DNA of 64,000 nucleotides from NCBI GenBank assembly GCA_964633815.1, contig CAZWHW010000001.1, positions 192,369-256,368 of the forward strand. Direction: 5' to 3'. Position 1 is the stretch's first letter. Each line of letters starts with the position of its first letter. The notes beneath the pieces were generated by a model. That model was not told where the DNA came from and did no database searches. It saw only the letters and a list, made by a program, of their open reading frames with translations. A program made the position numbers and the translations under genes. Below are positions 43,205 through 52,265 of the stretch, piece by piece. The DNA is from CALKZN01 sp964633815. GTDB lineage: Bacteria > Pseudomonadota > Gammaproteobacteria > Arenicellales > Arenicellaceae.

Positions 43205-44671
43205 TTATTTAACAGTAAATTCAATACGACGGTTCGCCGCTCGACCTTCTTTTGTTGAATTATCAGCGACTGGCTTCTCAGCGCCAAAGCCCTCAGATGT
43301 CAATCTATTTGCATCAACACCTTTGGAAACCAAATAGTCCACGACTGCCTTAGCTCGATTCAAACTAAGCGGCTGATTAAATGATTGACTACCAGTTGAA
43401 TCAGTATGTCCAGAAACTTCCACAGCAGACTCACTACACTCTGCTAGCACAGCTGAGATGTTATCAAGTAAAGCATAGCTCTCTGACTTTATTTCAGCCT
43501 TTGCTGTAGCAAAGAATATTTTGCTATCACTCATCAGTTCTTTGACCTTGGCCTGACAAATAGCAGCAATATCAATAACTGGCTCTGGTTCTTTAATAAC
43601 AACAGGCTCAGGTTCAGGCTCAGGAATGACGACTGATAATAAGTTTTTAACTGAGTAATCAGAACCTAAGGCATTTTGTAAATTCTCACCTATAGATAAT
43701 TTACGCCCTTCAGAATCAACTTCACCTGTTATTTTCAAGCCTTTTTCCAACGAAACTCGTAAAGTCCCATCAGGCAGACCAAAATCTGAAACTAATGAAC
43801 CTATTTGCTCTATTGGTAAAATGTTTTCACCAATGCTCAATCTATCTATCACATTACTAGCACCATAAGTTCTATTCGCAGCATCAACCAATGCTGCTTT
43901 TTGATCTTCATTAGCAACAACACCATTTAAGGTAATCTTGTTATCGACTGCCGTGAAAGATAACTTACCGGGTTGTAAGGCGACTGATAATAAGTTTTTA
44001 ACTGAGTAATCAGAACCTAAGGCATTTTGTAAATTCTCACCTATAGATAATTTACGCCCTTCAGAATCAACTTCACCTGTTATTTTCAAGCCTTTTTCCA
44101 ACGAAACTCGTAAAGTCCCATCAGGCAGACCAAAATCTGAAACTAATGAACCTATTTGCTCTATTGGTAAAATGTTTTCACCAATGCTCAATCTATCTAT
44201 CACATTACTAGCACCATAAGTTCTATTCGCAGCATCAACCAATGCTGCTTTTTGATCTTCATTAGCAACAACACCATTTAAGGTAATCTTGTTATCGACT
44301 GCCGTGAAAGATAACTTACCGGGTTGTAACTCGATGACTGGTTCAACAATGTCTCCTTGCCATTCTACGATACGGGCTACAGCATTACCTCGTTTATCTT
44401 GCGACAACTCTTCTGCAATCCTAATTGCTGTGCTCTTTGCTTCTTCTGAAGGCGCAGAGCCACTTAATAAAACATCGCGTCCACGATCATTGGTGTCAAC
44501 CTTTGCCCAATCAATACCGTTTTCTTTTAAATTAAATGCTACAGTATTATTAACATCACTCTCTATTTTACGCCATTCACCACCAGGCCAGAACATCTGC
44601 AATAAACCTAGTAAAATTAATAGCGCTAATGGCCAAAAACAATTCCGCCAAAAACAATTCCATAATGACAC
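43205..44671 (-). CDS. OmpA/BON-domain envelope protein with an internal perfect duplication
   Basis: Membrane-anchored protein of 488 residues. One N-terminal membrane helix (about 12-30) is followed by BON domains (KITLNGVVANEDQKAALVDA) and a C-terminal OmpA-like peptidoglycan-binding domain (VEVSGHTDSTGSQSFNQPLS; ANRRIEFTVK). Two tandem copies of the same 117-residue block (starting near LQPGKLSFTAVDNK) are identical. Without the repeat the protein would be near 371 residues. The start is GTG at 44671, with GGGAGG seven bases upstream. A Pro/Glu-rich hinge (PEPEPEPVVIKEPEPV) precedes the OmpA domain. It is divergent from photolyase. Confidence 0.85.
   Translation of the reverse strand: MSLWNCFWRNCFWPLALLILLGLLQMFWPGGEWRKIESDVNNTVAFNLKENGIDWAKVDTNDRGRDVLLSGSAPSEEAKSTAIRIAEELSQDKRGNAVARIVEWQGDIVEPVIELQPGKLSFTAVDNKITLNGVVANEDQKAALVDAANRTYGASNVIDRLSIGENILPIEQIGSLVSDFGLPDGTLRVSLEKGLKITGEVDSEGRKLSIGENLQNALGSDYSVKNLLSVALQPGKLSFTAVDNKITLNGVVANEDQKAALVDAANRTYGASNVIDRLSIGENILPIEQIGSLVSDFGLPDGTLRVSLEKGLKITGEVDSEGRKLSIGENLQNALGSDYSVKNLLSVVIPEPEPEPVVIKEPEPVIDIAAICQAKVKELMSDSKIFFATAKAEIKSESYALLDNISAVLAECSESAVEVSGHTDSTGSQSFNQPLSLNRAKAVVDYLVSKGVDANRLTSEGFGAEKPVADNSTKEGRAANRRIEFTVK
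43630..44329. repeat. Perfect tandem duplication, 351-bp period
   Basis: Bases 43630-43978 and 43981-44329 are identical by eye, giving a 351-bp (117-codon) in-frame tandem repeat within the OmpA/BON gene. Zero visible divergence suggests a very recent event, gene conversion, or an assembly duplication. Confidence 0.9.
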
Positions 44672-44812
44672 TTAGCCACCTCCCAAGAGTTATTCTTATT
44701 ATATTTGTTCTACCACTGAACAAAATCTAGATATATTTAATCATAATTAACATCAATTTGACATTCGATACTGATAGTTTCCCTATAACTTTACAAAATA
44801 TTACAAGCTTCA

Positions 44813-46300
44813 ATGGCCAAACTGTTTAAATCAATCGTATTGTTTCGACGTGACCTGAGGTTGCATGATAATGCAGCGCTTTTCCACGCGCTTTCACAAG
44901 GATCAGTTCTACTCATCTATATCAATGACAACAGTGAACAAGAAAACCTTAATTGGTCAATTGGTGGTGCCAGCAAATGGTGGCTGCATCACTCTCTGCA
45001 AGCTTTAAATCATCAATTTAATAAACAAAATCACCATTTGTATTTCTTTCAAGCGGATGCTGAGCAATCTGTTTTTAATGTGTTATTTGAACTTTGCCAA
45101 AATAATAATTGTCAGCATATTTTTTGGAACCGCCGCTATGAACCAAACAATATCGCACAAGATACTGAGCTCAAAAAACAATTGATCAATGCAGGTATAA
45201 CTGTTCATTCATTTAATAACAACTTGCTCAGTGAACCATGGCAACAAATGAACAAACAAGGCACGCCTTACAAAGTGTTTACTCCTTATTGGCGACACTG
45301 TAAAAACGGTTTTCTATCACAATCACTGATACCAGAACCTTTACCCCAACCATCTCTTTCAAATATCAAAAACAATTGGTTGGTTCAAAATGATGTCAGC
45401 CTAGAAGAATTCAATTTACTACCGGAAAAACCCAACTGGGCTGCTGAATTTAAGCACTATTGGCAAGTCGGCGAACAAGCAGCACAACAAACTTGGGATA
45501 ATTTTTTATCAGACTCCATCAACAAATATGATGAATCAAGGAATATTCCAAGCATTAATGGCACCTCAAAATTATCACCACATTTAGCCTTTGGCGAAAT
45601 CAGTGTCAGACAAATTTGGTATGATGTTATGCAACACCGAATTCATGGGCAATCCTCTAATGAAGATTTGGATCGCTATTTAAGCGAAATTGGTTGGCGT
45701 GAATTCAGCTACTATCAGCTATATCATTTTCCTCAACTACCCGAAGAGAATTTTAATCTTCGTTTTAACAACTTCCATTGGAACAAACAAAATCTACAAC
45801 TTGAGGCATGGCAACAAGGTTTGACAGGCTATCCTTTAGTTGATGCTGGTATGCGCGAGCTTTGGCAAACAGGCTATATGCATAATCGAGTACGAATGGT
45901 CGTTGCTTCTTTTTTGTGTAAAGACTTACTCATTCATTGGCAAGCAGGCGCCAAATGGTTCTGGGATACTTTATTAGACGCTGATCTTGCTAGCAATTCG
46001 GCCAGCTGGCAGTGGTGTGCTGGATGCGGCGCCGATGCTGCTCCTTTTTTTAGAATTTTCAACCCAACAACACAAAGTGAAAAATTCGACAGCGACGGAC
46101 TATATATTCGTCGCTGGGTACCTGAATTAAAAAATTTACCCAACAAACACATACATTCACCATCAAATGCGCCATCAACCGTATTAACTGAGGCTAAAGT
46201 CACACTAGGCAAAACCTACCCCAAGCCGATAGTAGATCATAAAACTGCCAGATTAGATGCATTGGAACGATATAAAAACTTGAAAACTATTGGGAGTTGA
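44813..46300 (+). CDS. phrB: Deoxyribodipyrimidine photolyase (cryptochrome/photolyase family)
   Basis: Light-driven DNA repair flavoprotein of 495 residues that reverses cyclobutane pyrimidine dimers. The N-terminal antenna domain opens with KSIVLFRRDLRLHDNAALFH. The FAD domain includes EIGWREFSYYQLYHFPQ, GYPLVDAGMRELWQTGYMHN, ADLASNSASWQWCAGCGADA and FFRIFNP, the class I photolyase hallmarks. It is divergent from the OmpA/BON gene. CPD repair is the likely activity; a (6-4) or DASH role cannot be fully excluded. Confidence 0.92.
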   Translation: MAKLFKSIVLFRRDLRLHDNAALFHALSQGSVLLIYINDNSEQENLNWSIGGASKWWLHHSLQALNHQFNKQNHHLYFFQADAEQSVFNVLFELCQNNNCQHIFWNRRYEPNNIAQDTELKKQLINAGITVHSFNNNLLSEPWQQMNKQGTPYKVFTPYWRHCKNGFLSQSLIPEPLPQPSLSNIKNNWLVQNDVSLEEFNLLPEKPNWAAEFKHYWQVGEQAAQQTWDNFLSDSINKYDESRNIPSINGTSKLSPHLAFGEISVRQIWYDVMQHRIHGQSSNEDLDRYLSEIGWREFSYYQLYHFPQLPEENFNLRFNNFHWNKQNLQLEAWQQGLTGYPLVDAGMRELWQTGYMHNRVRMVVASFLCKDLLIHWQAGAKWFWDTLLDADLASNSASWQWCAGCGADAAPFFRIFNPTTQSEKFDSDGLYIRRWVPELKNLPNKHIHSPSNAPSTVLTEAKVTLGKTYPKPIVDHKTARLDALERYKNLKTIGS

Positions 46301-46353
46301 ATCACTATCTAGGCACTAGCAATCTCACTCAATTTTCGAGTTCTATAAATAAG

Positions 46354-46749
46354 ATGCCTAAACAAACCCCAAGATTATATCTAACAACCTTTATTGTAGC
46401 GGTTTTTACTTTGCTCGGCGCATGCAGTGAAAGCGAAAATACGACCACGCAAAAACCCCAAGGAATTGAAAAAATCGAAAAAGAAATTTCAAAAAAAAAG
46501 GTAATTCTTGAAGAAAAAGTAGGCGTTATCAGTCCTGAAACTAACGATGGCGAACCCACTATAAATAATGCAAAAACTGAATTAACTGAAATTGAACAGC
46601 AACTTGATGCTTTAAAAGAAAAATTAACTCTAGGCAATCAAGATAATGCTTTACTTCGCCAACATATGAGTTTTTTATTGGAAAAGATTAAAGAGAACCA
46701 ACAAATTTTAGATCAACAAACTCAGAAAATTACGCCAAAAGCTGAGTAA
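46354..46749 (+). CDS. Small coiled-coil lipoprotein, unknown function
   Basis: Putative lipoprotein of 131 residues. From the ATG at 46354 the signal ends at the lipobox LLGAC, and the mature part is charged and coiled-coil (IEKIEKEISKKKVILEEKVG; TELTEIEQQLDALKEKL). The longer frame, from a TTG at 46297, is rejected because it puts the signal 19 residues deep. It lies 53 bases after photolyase and overlaps the convergent trpA by 20 bases at the 3' ends. Confidence 0.78.
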   Translation: MPKQTPRLYLTTFIVAVFTLLGACSESENTTTQKPQGIEKIEKEISKKKVILEEKVGVISPETNDGEPTINNAKTELTEIEQQLDALKEKLTLGNQDNALLRQHMSFLLEKIKENQQILDQQTQKITPKAE

Positions 46750-47500
46750 AAAAAGCATCTAAGGCTTGTTCACGGCCATTTTCCCATGCACGCAATGCTG
46801 CGGTGCCAATCACTGCGATGTCCGCATGCTTACCAATAAATTCAACATCCTTTTTCTCACTCACGCCAAAACCAATAGCTAACGGCAAATCAGTTACCTC
46901 ACGACAACGACTGATAAAGTCTGCCACTTCATTATCCATCTGCGTTTGTGAACCAGTGACTCCACGACGAGCAACTGTGTAGATAAAACCTTCAGCACTG
47001 TTTGCCAACTCGGCCAAACGCTCCGGCGTATTTGTCGGCGTCATTAAGACAATAGGAGACAATTTAAGTTCATTGCCAATATGATGAAGTTCTTGCGCCT
47101 CATTCACAGGTAAATCAGGCAAGATATATCCCACTGCACCAGCATCAGACAATTTTTGCATAAACGCTTTATGCCCCGATTTGAACACAGTGTTGTAATA
47201 ACCCATCATGATCACTTTAAATGAAAAATGCTCGGTCACTTTGCGCATAAAATCAAAACAATCTTGCACCGAGACACCGCTCTCCACCGCTTCTTGATTT
47301 GCTTTGACAAACAAAGGCCCATCAGCACTTGGCTCAGAGAATGGGAACTGTAATTCAACCAAATCGACATCATACTGCTGCATGATTTCTAATTCTTTCC
47401 AATTATCGTCAAATGATGGGTAACCACAAACAACATGAGTCATCACCATGCAATCTTTATGTTGACTGCGCTGCGTCAAATAATCTTGTAAAGTACTCAT
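46730..47500 (-). CDS. trpA: Tryptophan synthase alpha subunit
   Basis: Enzyme that cleaves indole-3-glycerol phosphate to indole for TrpB. The TIM-barrel product has 256 residues; DLVELQFPFSEPSADGP contains the catalytic Glu and the nearby acidic loop, and GFGVSEKKDVEFIGKHADIA closes the phosphate site. It begins two bases after trpB. Its 3' end overlaps the convergent lipoprotein gene. Confidence 0.96.
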   Translation of the reverse strand: MSTLQDYLTQRSQHKDCMVMTHVVCGYPSFDDNWKELEIMQQYDVDLVELQFPFSEPSADGPLFVKANQEAVESGVSVQDCFDFMRKVTEHFSFKVIMMGYYNTVFKSGHKAFMQKLSDAGAVGYILPDLPVNEAQELHHIGNELKLSPIVLMTPTNTPERLAELANSAEGFIYTVARRGVTGSQTQMDNEVADFISRCREVTDLPLAIGFGVSEKKDVEFIGKHADIAVIGTAALRAWENGREQALDAFFTQLLA

Positions 47501-47502
47501 GA

Positions 47503-48774
47503 TTAACCTTTGGAATTATCTTTCTGTTCGCTATATTCATCAGCTTTTTGACCAATGAAACGCTTCCAATGTTCATCACCCAAAGCATCCGCAATAGTAA
47601 AAATATCTTTATCACCACGCCCAGACATATTAATTAATATTCTTTCTGATGGCTTCATTTCAGCAGCTTCTTTAATCGCTTGCGCAAAACCATGCGCGCT
47701 TTCCAATGCCGGAATCACCCCTTCCGTTAACATTGACATTTTCAATGCCTCGGTCACTTCATCGTCAGTCACAGCTTCAAAGCGTACGCGTTCTTTCTCC
47801 CATAAATGCACTAACACGGGATTAACACCAATATAATCTAAACCTGCTGCGACTGAATGAGTTTCAAGCATATTGCCGTCGTCGTTTTGTAAGAAATACG
47901 TTTTCATGCCTTGAGCAACGCCAACTGTTGCATCTTTATAAGCTAATCGCGACGCGTGATTGCCTTTGCCTTCACCCAAACCGCCCGCTTCACAGCCTAC
48001 CAATTGTACTGATTCATCATCAATAAAACCTTGAAATAGACCAATCGCATTAGAACCACCACCAACACAGGCAAATATTCGATCTGGCAAACCGCCAGCA
48101 CTATCCAACATTTGCTGACGAGCCTCTTGACCTATGATTGATTGAAACCATGAAACCATTTCTGGAAATGGGTGTGGGCCACAAGCTGTGCCTAACACAT
48201 AATGCGTGTTATCCATATTAGTGACCCAGTCACGCAGGCATTCGTTAATCGCATCTTTAAGTGTTTGTTGGCCATCAGTAACTGCAACCACTTCAGCACC
48301 CATATTTTCCATCCAAAACACATTTGGACGTTGGCGAGCGACATCATGCGCGCCCATATAAATTTTGGCATCAAAACCAAAACGAGCACCCATCGTGGCG
48401 GTAGCATAGCCATGTTGACCTGCACCAGTTTCAGCAATCACGCGAGTCTTACCCATACGCTTAACTAACAAGCCTTGGCCCATGACATTATTAATTTTAT
48501 GCGAGCCAGTATGATTTAAGTCTTCACGCTTGATATAAATCTGTGCGCCACCGAGTTTTTTAGACAAGTTTTCTAGATATGAAACAGGTGTTGGGCGACC
48601 CGAGTAGGATTGCATCAACTGAATAAATTCTTGCCAAAAGCTCGGGTCTTCTTTAGCTTTGCGAAATTCGCGTTTCAGTTCTTCGATCGTCGTATGAAGA
48701 ATCTCAGGTAAGAACGTGCCGCCGTACTCACCATAATACCCTTCAGGACCATCATTAAAATCAAATAGGTTCAT
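47503..48774 (-). CDS. trpB: Tryptophan synthase beta subunit
   Basis: PLP enzyme of 423 residues that joins indole and serine to make tryptophan. The PLP-lysine site is LNHTGSHKINNVMGQGL, the phosphate loop is CVGGGSNAIGLFQ, and GRPTPVSYLENLSKKLG is a strong N-terminal signature. It heads trpBA behind a promoter with an unusual palindrome; trpF is not beside it. Confidence 0.97.
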   Translation of the reverse strand: MNLFDFNDGPEGYYGEYGGTFLPEILHTTIEELKREFRKAKEDPSFWQEFIQLMQSYSGRPTPVSYLENLSKKLGGAQIYIKREDLNHTGSHKINNVMGQGLLVKRMGKTRVIAETGAGQHGYATATMGARFGFDAKIYMGAHDVARQRPNVFWMENMGAEVVAVTDGQQTLKDAINECLRDWVTNMDNTHYVLGTACGPHPFPEMVSWFQSIIGQEARQQMLDSAGGLPDRIFACVGGGSNAIGLFQGFIDDESVQLVGCEAGGLGEGKGNHASRLAYKDATVGVAQGMKTYFLQNDDGNMLETHSVAAGLDYIGVNPVLVHLWEKERVRFEAVTDDEVTEALKMSMLTEGVIPALESAHGFAQAIKEAAEMKPSERILINMSGRGDKDIFTIADALGDEHWKRFIGQKADEYSEQKDNSKG

Positions 48775-48845
48775 TCAAATCACTCGTTAAACAACGCTAA
48801 TCCTATATTAATTAACGTAATTATATCGCAGAATAATGCCTGCAA

Positions 48846-48874
48846 ATTTAAGAAGCTAATATTAGCATTTTCAA
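48846..48874 (-). promoter_or_regulatory. trpBA promoter with a palindrome in the spacer
   Basis: On the minus strand, TTGAAA (48869-48874) and TTAAAT (48846-48851) are 17 bases apart. GCTAATATTAGC (48855-48866), a perfect 12-bp palindrome, fills the spacer. It does not resemble a TrpR box, so the regulator is unknown. Confidence 0.6.
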
Positions 48875-49028
48875 TGCATACGAGATAGCTTCTTTACATT
48901 CAACATATAGAAAGTATTAAGACTGAATATTTGGTTAAATACTGCACTGCGATTTACTTTTTTCATGCACTTATGGCAAATTTGATAATGAACCAAGAGT
49001 TCTTAATGATAAGATCGAAGAAACTTTA

Positions 49029-49078
49029 AAACTTTTTGTGTATCTTGATGGGTCTTAAAACAAATCAACAAAAAGTTT
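49029..49078. repeat. Long inverted repeat upstream of the ElyC-like gene
   Basis: AAACTTTTTGT (49029-49039) and ACAAAAAGTTT (49068-49078) are perfect 11-bp arms, with an inner TTGAT/ATCAA pair. It ends 55 bases before the start and could be a leader hairpin or operator. The rest of the 359-base gap between trpB and this gene holds the trpBA promoter and nothing else I can read. Confidence 0.5.
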
Positions 49079-49133
49079 ACGCGCAGCTATTCGCTTACCT
49101 AAACGCAGCTCATCAAAATACTAAAACACTAAA

Positions 49134-49922
49134 ATGGATCTAGTTTTAATTGCAAAAGCTCTTTCTTTATTGATCTATCCAGTGGGACTGATTTCAGTGC
49201 TACTGTTTTTGGCATTGCTCTATCGATTATTGCAAAAGCATTCACTGAGCATATTCTGTATCTCCTTAGCATTAGTGGCATTTTTATTTAGCTCTAATAA
49301 CTATGTCGCTAAATCCTTGGTCACAAGTTTGGAGCAGCAATACCCACAATTAGACATTGAAAATACACCCAGTGCTGATGTCATTATTGTTTTAGGTGGC
49401 AGTCTAGCGCCACCCGCAACGCCCAGAAAATTTTCGCAATTCACTGGCCGATCAAACCGCTTTTGGTTAGCAGGAAAACTGTATTTAGCTGGCAAAGCCC
49501 AATACATTATTTTATCTGGAGGCAATGTCTTCCAACAAACGGGTTTACAATCTGAAGCTCATTATATTAGTGAAAAACTAATCGAAATGGGTGTTCCCGA
49601 AAAGGCTATCTTAATTGAACCCAATAGTCGTACTACAGAGCAAAATGCACAACAGACCAAGACAGTTCTTGAAAGCGTTAAGGCAAAATCAGCATTATTA
49701 GTCACTTCTGCCATCCATATGCCACGCTCAATGCAATTGTTTTCAACATTAGCATTGGACATAAAAATTTTCCCAACCCCTAGCGATTTGATTGTAAGCA
49801 ATATACAGCAACCATTCATATTAACGATATTCCCTAACAGTGGCGCTATCAATCTGAACACCCAAGCATTGCATGAATATTATGGTATGGGCATAAACAG
49901 GTTAAAGCAGCTATTAAAATAG
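49134..49922 (+). CDS. ElyC/SanA/YdcF family protein (DUF218)
   Basis: Membrane protein of 262 residues with two N-terminal helices (about 5-30 and 38-55) and a DUF218 domain (VIIVLGGSLAPPATPRKFSQ; ILSGGNVF; SRTTEQNAQQTKTVL; VTSAIHMPRSMQLF). The two-helix form resembles ElyC, linked to cell-envelope integrity and lipid-carrier metabolism in E. coli, but the exact role is not settled. It is convergent with the Sfp-type gene. Confidence 0.85.
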   Translation: MDLVLIAKALSLLIYPVGLISVLLFLALLYRLLQKHSLSIFCISLALVAFLFSSNNYVAKSLVTSLEQQYPQLDIENTPSADVIIVLGGSLAPPATPRKFSQFTGRSNRFWLAGKLYLAGKAQYIILSGGNVFQQTGLQSEAHYISEKLIEMGVPEKAILIEPNSRTTEQNAQQTKTVLESVKAKSALLVTSAIHMPRSMQLFSTLALDIKIFPTPSDLIVSNIQQPFILTIFPNSGAINLNTQALHEYYGMGINRLKQLLK

Positions 49923-49929
49923 CTATCAA

Positions 49930-50658
49930 TTAATCAGGTTTCTCCAACAAGCGAAATGCATGTATCTGCTTTGCTTGCAAACCCTGTGACACAATACAAG
50001 CAATGTAGGACGCCTGTTCATAATTGATGATGACTTGCTGACCAAAAAATTCGCCATCTGGTACGGCAAACTCACTTTTTGAAAGATCTTCGCACACGGA
50101 ATATTGTCGCAAAGGATAACTTAAACCCCTACCAATGGCTTTGCCATACGCTTCTTTACGTGTCCAACATCGTAAAAACTCACTCATTGAACGATCCTGT
50201 AAATACTGTTCCTCTGGCGCAAAGCGGCGCTCAACAATTCGCGCAAACTCTCCATCGCGCATAGCATGTTCTACATCAACGCCAAGCTCACTTGATAAAG
50301 CAAAAGCAAATAAACCAAAACCATTGGTATCTGTAAAATTAAAAAATAATTGTTGCGGGTTTTCCTGCAAAGCAGGCTTGCCGTGCTCCCCAAAGACCAT
50401 CTCAATTGATGCTTGTCGGCCAGCATAATGTCTTAATAGTTGATTTAAGTAGCCTCTACCAGCCACATAATGCCGTTGTCTTTGCAGACTTTTAATGCGA
50501 TTAAATTTCTGGCGCTGATGTTGATTGAGTTCGGCTGTGAATTTTTTTTGTAACTCGTTATCAATCGATAAAGGCACCCACCATAAATGTATTTGTCCTG
50601 CCTCTAATGTTGGGCTAGCAATTTGTGCCGTTTCTTGTAGATCTAAGAATTCTGACAT
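49930..50658 (-). CDS. 4'-phosphopantetheinyl transferase (Sfp type)
   Basis: Enzyme of 242 residues that attaches the phosphopantetheine arm of CoA to carrier proteins. The motif pair ELGVDVEHA (metal-binding Asp) and FLRCWTRKEAYGKAIGRGL (Glu and Lys) is diagnostic, and length fits the Sfp/EntD-like class. No polyketide or peptide synthetase is nearby, so it may serve the fatty acid carrier or a distant pathway. It starts five bases after ilvA ends. Confidence 0.9.
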   Translation of the reverse strand: MSEFLDLQETAQIASPTLEAGQIHLWWVPLSIDNELQKKFTAELNQHQRQKFNRIKSLQRQRHYVAGRGYLNQLLRHYAGRQASIEMVFGEHGKPALQENPQQLFFNFTDTNGFGLFAFALSSELGVDVEHAMRDGEFARIVERRFAPEEQYLQDRSMSEFLRCWTRKEAYGKAIGRGLSYPLRQYSVCEDLSKSEFAVPDGEFFGQQVIINYEQASYIACIVSQGLQAKQIHAFRLLEKPD

Positions 50659-50663
50659 GCAAA

Positions 50664-52172
50664 CTAACTTAGAAACAACTCATAAGCAGGGTTAGCGGTT
50701 TCTTCAACATAGATATATCCAATTTCATCAAGAACTTGCACAAACCTTGCCCGCAATCCTTCCGGGACTTGTAGACCACACAATACCCGTCCAAAATCAG
50801 AACCATGATTGCGATAATGAAATAAGCTGATATTCCATTCTTGGCCAAGGGTTTGTAGAAACGTCATCAATGCCCCTGGGCTTTCAGGAAAGCGGAAACG
50901 ATAGACAACTTCATCAGCAACATTTTGTCCGCGACCTCCAACCATATGACGCAAATGCAGTTTCGCCATTTCATTGTCAGTCAAATCCAAAGTTTCATAA
51001 CCTTGCTCACACAAAGACGTTATCAAATTATCTAATTGTTGCGCGTTTCGAATTTCAACGCCCACATAAATAACAGCTTCCTTAGCATCAGCATAACGAT
51101 AATTAAACTCCGTGATATTCAACTTATCAATAGCCTGACAAAACTGCTTAAAACTGCCTGGCTGCTCAGGAATTTTCACTGCCAGAATTCCCTCACGACG
51201 TTCCGCAAATTCTGTTCGTTCCGACACGTGACGTAAACGATCAAAGTTCATATTTGCGCCGGAAGCGGTCACCGCAATATTTTTATTCTTCCAATCATGT
51301 TCTTGACAATATTTTTTCAAACCCGCAAGACCAACCGCACCGGCAGGCTCCAGCACTGAGCGTGTATCTTCAAAAACGTCTTTAATCGCTGCACAAATTT
51401 CATCCGTGCTAACGGTAATCATATCATCAACATATTCTTGGGCAAGACGAAAAGTCTCCACACCCACTTGTTTTACCGCGACTCCATCAGCAAAAATTCC
51501 GACTTTTTCAAGCACCACACACTCACCAGCTGCCAAAGATTGAGTCATGGCATCCGAGTCATCTGGCTCAACACCAATCACTTTAATACTGGGTTTTACA
51601 GCCTTGACATAAGCAGCAATGCCAGCCAGCAAACCGCCTCCACCAACACAAACAAAAATCGCATCCAAGTCATCTAATTCATCAAGAATTTCTTTAGCGA
51701 CCGTACCTTGACCAGCAATGACATCGGGTGAATCAAACGGATGTATATAACTCAGTCCAAGATCATCTACCAACTCAACTGCCTTGATCGCAGCATCAGA
51801 ATAGCTTGTGCCATGTAACACTGGCACAGCACCCATAGCCTCAACCGCATCCACTTTGATTCTAGGAGTAGTTTCTGGCATGATAATGGTCGCAGGAATA
51901 CCGAGATATTGAGCCGAATAAGCGACCCCTTGTGCGTGATTGCCAGCTGAAGCACAAATCACTCCTTTACTGCGCACATCCTTTGATAAATTTGCGATGC
52001 AATTGTAGGCACCTCGGATTTTGAATGAAAATACGGGTTGCAAATCTTCCCGCTTTAGCCAGATTTTATTCTGCACACGTTTTGAAATTTTTTCTGCAAA
52101 CTCCAATGGGGTCTTTTTTGCTACATCATAAACTGAAGCATTATTGATTTTTTCTAAATAATCCGTTGGCAT
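50664..52172 (-). CDS. ilvA: Biosynthetic threonine ammonia-lyase (threonine deaminase)
   Basis: PLP enzyme of 502 residues making 2-oxobutanoate, the first step of isoleucine synthesis. The PLP-lysine motif is VFSFKIRGAYN near residue 50, and VGGGGLLAGIAAYVKAVKP binds phosphate. Two C-terminal ACT-like regulatory domains (starting near ILAVKIPEQPGSFKQF) explain the length and allow feedback by isoleucine. It is divergent from the TVP38 gene. Confidence 0.96.
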   Translation of the reverse strand: MPTDYLEKINNASVYDVAKKTPLEFAEKISKRVQNKIWLKREDLQPVFSFKIRGAYNCIANLSKDVRSKGVICASAGNHAQGVAYSAQYLGIPATIIMPETTPRIKVDAVEAMGAVPVLHGTSYSDAAIKAVELVDDLGLSYIHPFDSPDVIAGQGTVAKEILDELDDLDAIFVCVGGGGLLAGIAAYVKAVKPSIKVIGVEPDDSDAMTQSLAAGECVVLEKVGIFADGVAVKQVGVETFRLAQEYVDDMITVSTDEICAAIKDVFEDTRSVLEPAGAVGLAGLKKYCQEHDWKNKNIAVTASGANMNFDRLRHVSERTEFAERREGILAVKIPEQPGSFKQFCQAIDKLNITEFNYRYADAKEAVIYVGVEIRNAQQLDNLITSLCEQGYETLDLTDNEMAKLHLRHMVGGRGQNVADEVVYRFRFPESPGALMTFLQTLGQEWNISLFHYRNHGSDFGRVLCGLQVPEGLRARFVQVLDEIGYIYVEETANPAYELFLS

Positions 52173-52265
52173 AAAATATTATCGCAAGAGAACTTGAACT
52201 AATTGGGTCTTAAACACAGAGAATAGCTTAAACTCTATTTTTTAATAACTATCTAGGAATATATA

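Noticed and set aside
48775..48845. Trp attenuator leader peptide
   Set aside because: No short frame with adjacent Trp codons and no terminator/antiterminator pair is visible.
40545..52216. A shared GTCTTAAA core near 40551, 49052 and 52206 in three intergenic regions as a dispersed element
   Set aside because: Only eight shared bases, expected by chance in A/T-rich DNA of this length; flanks do not align.
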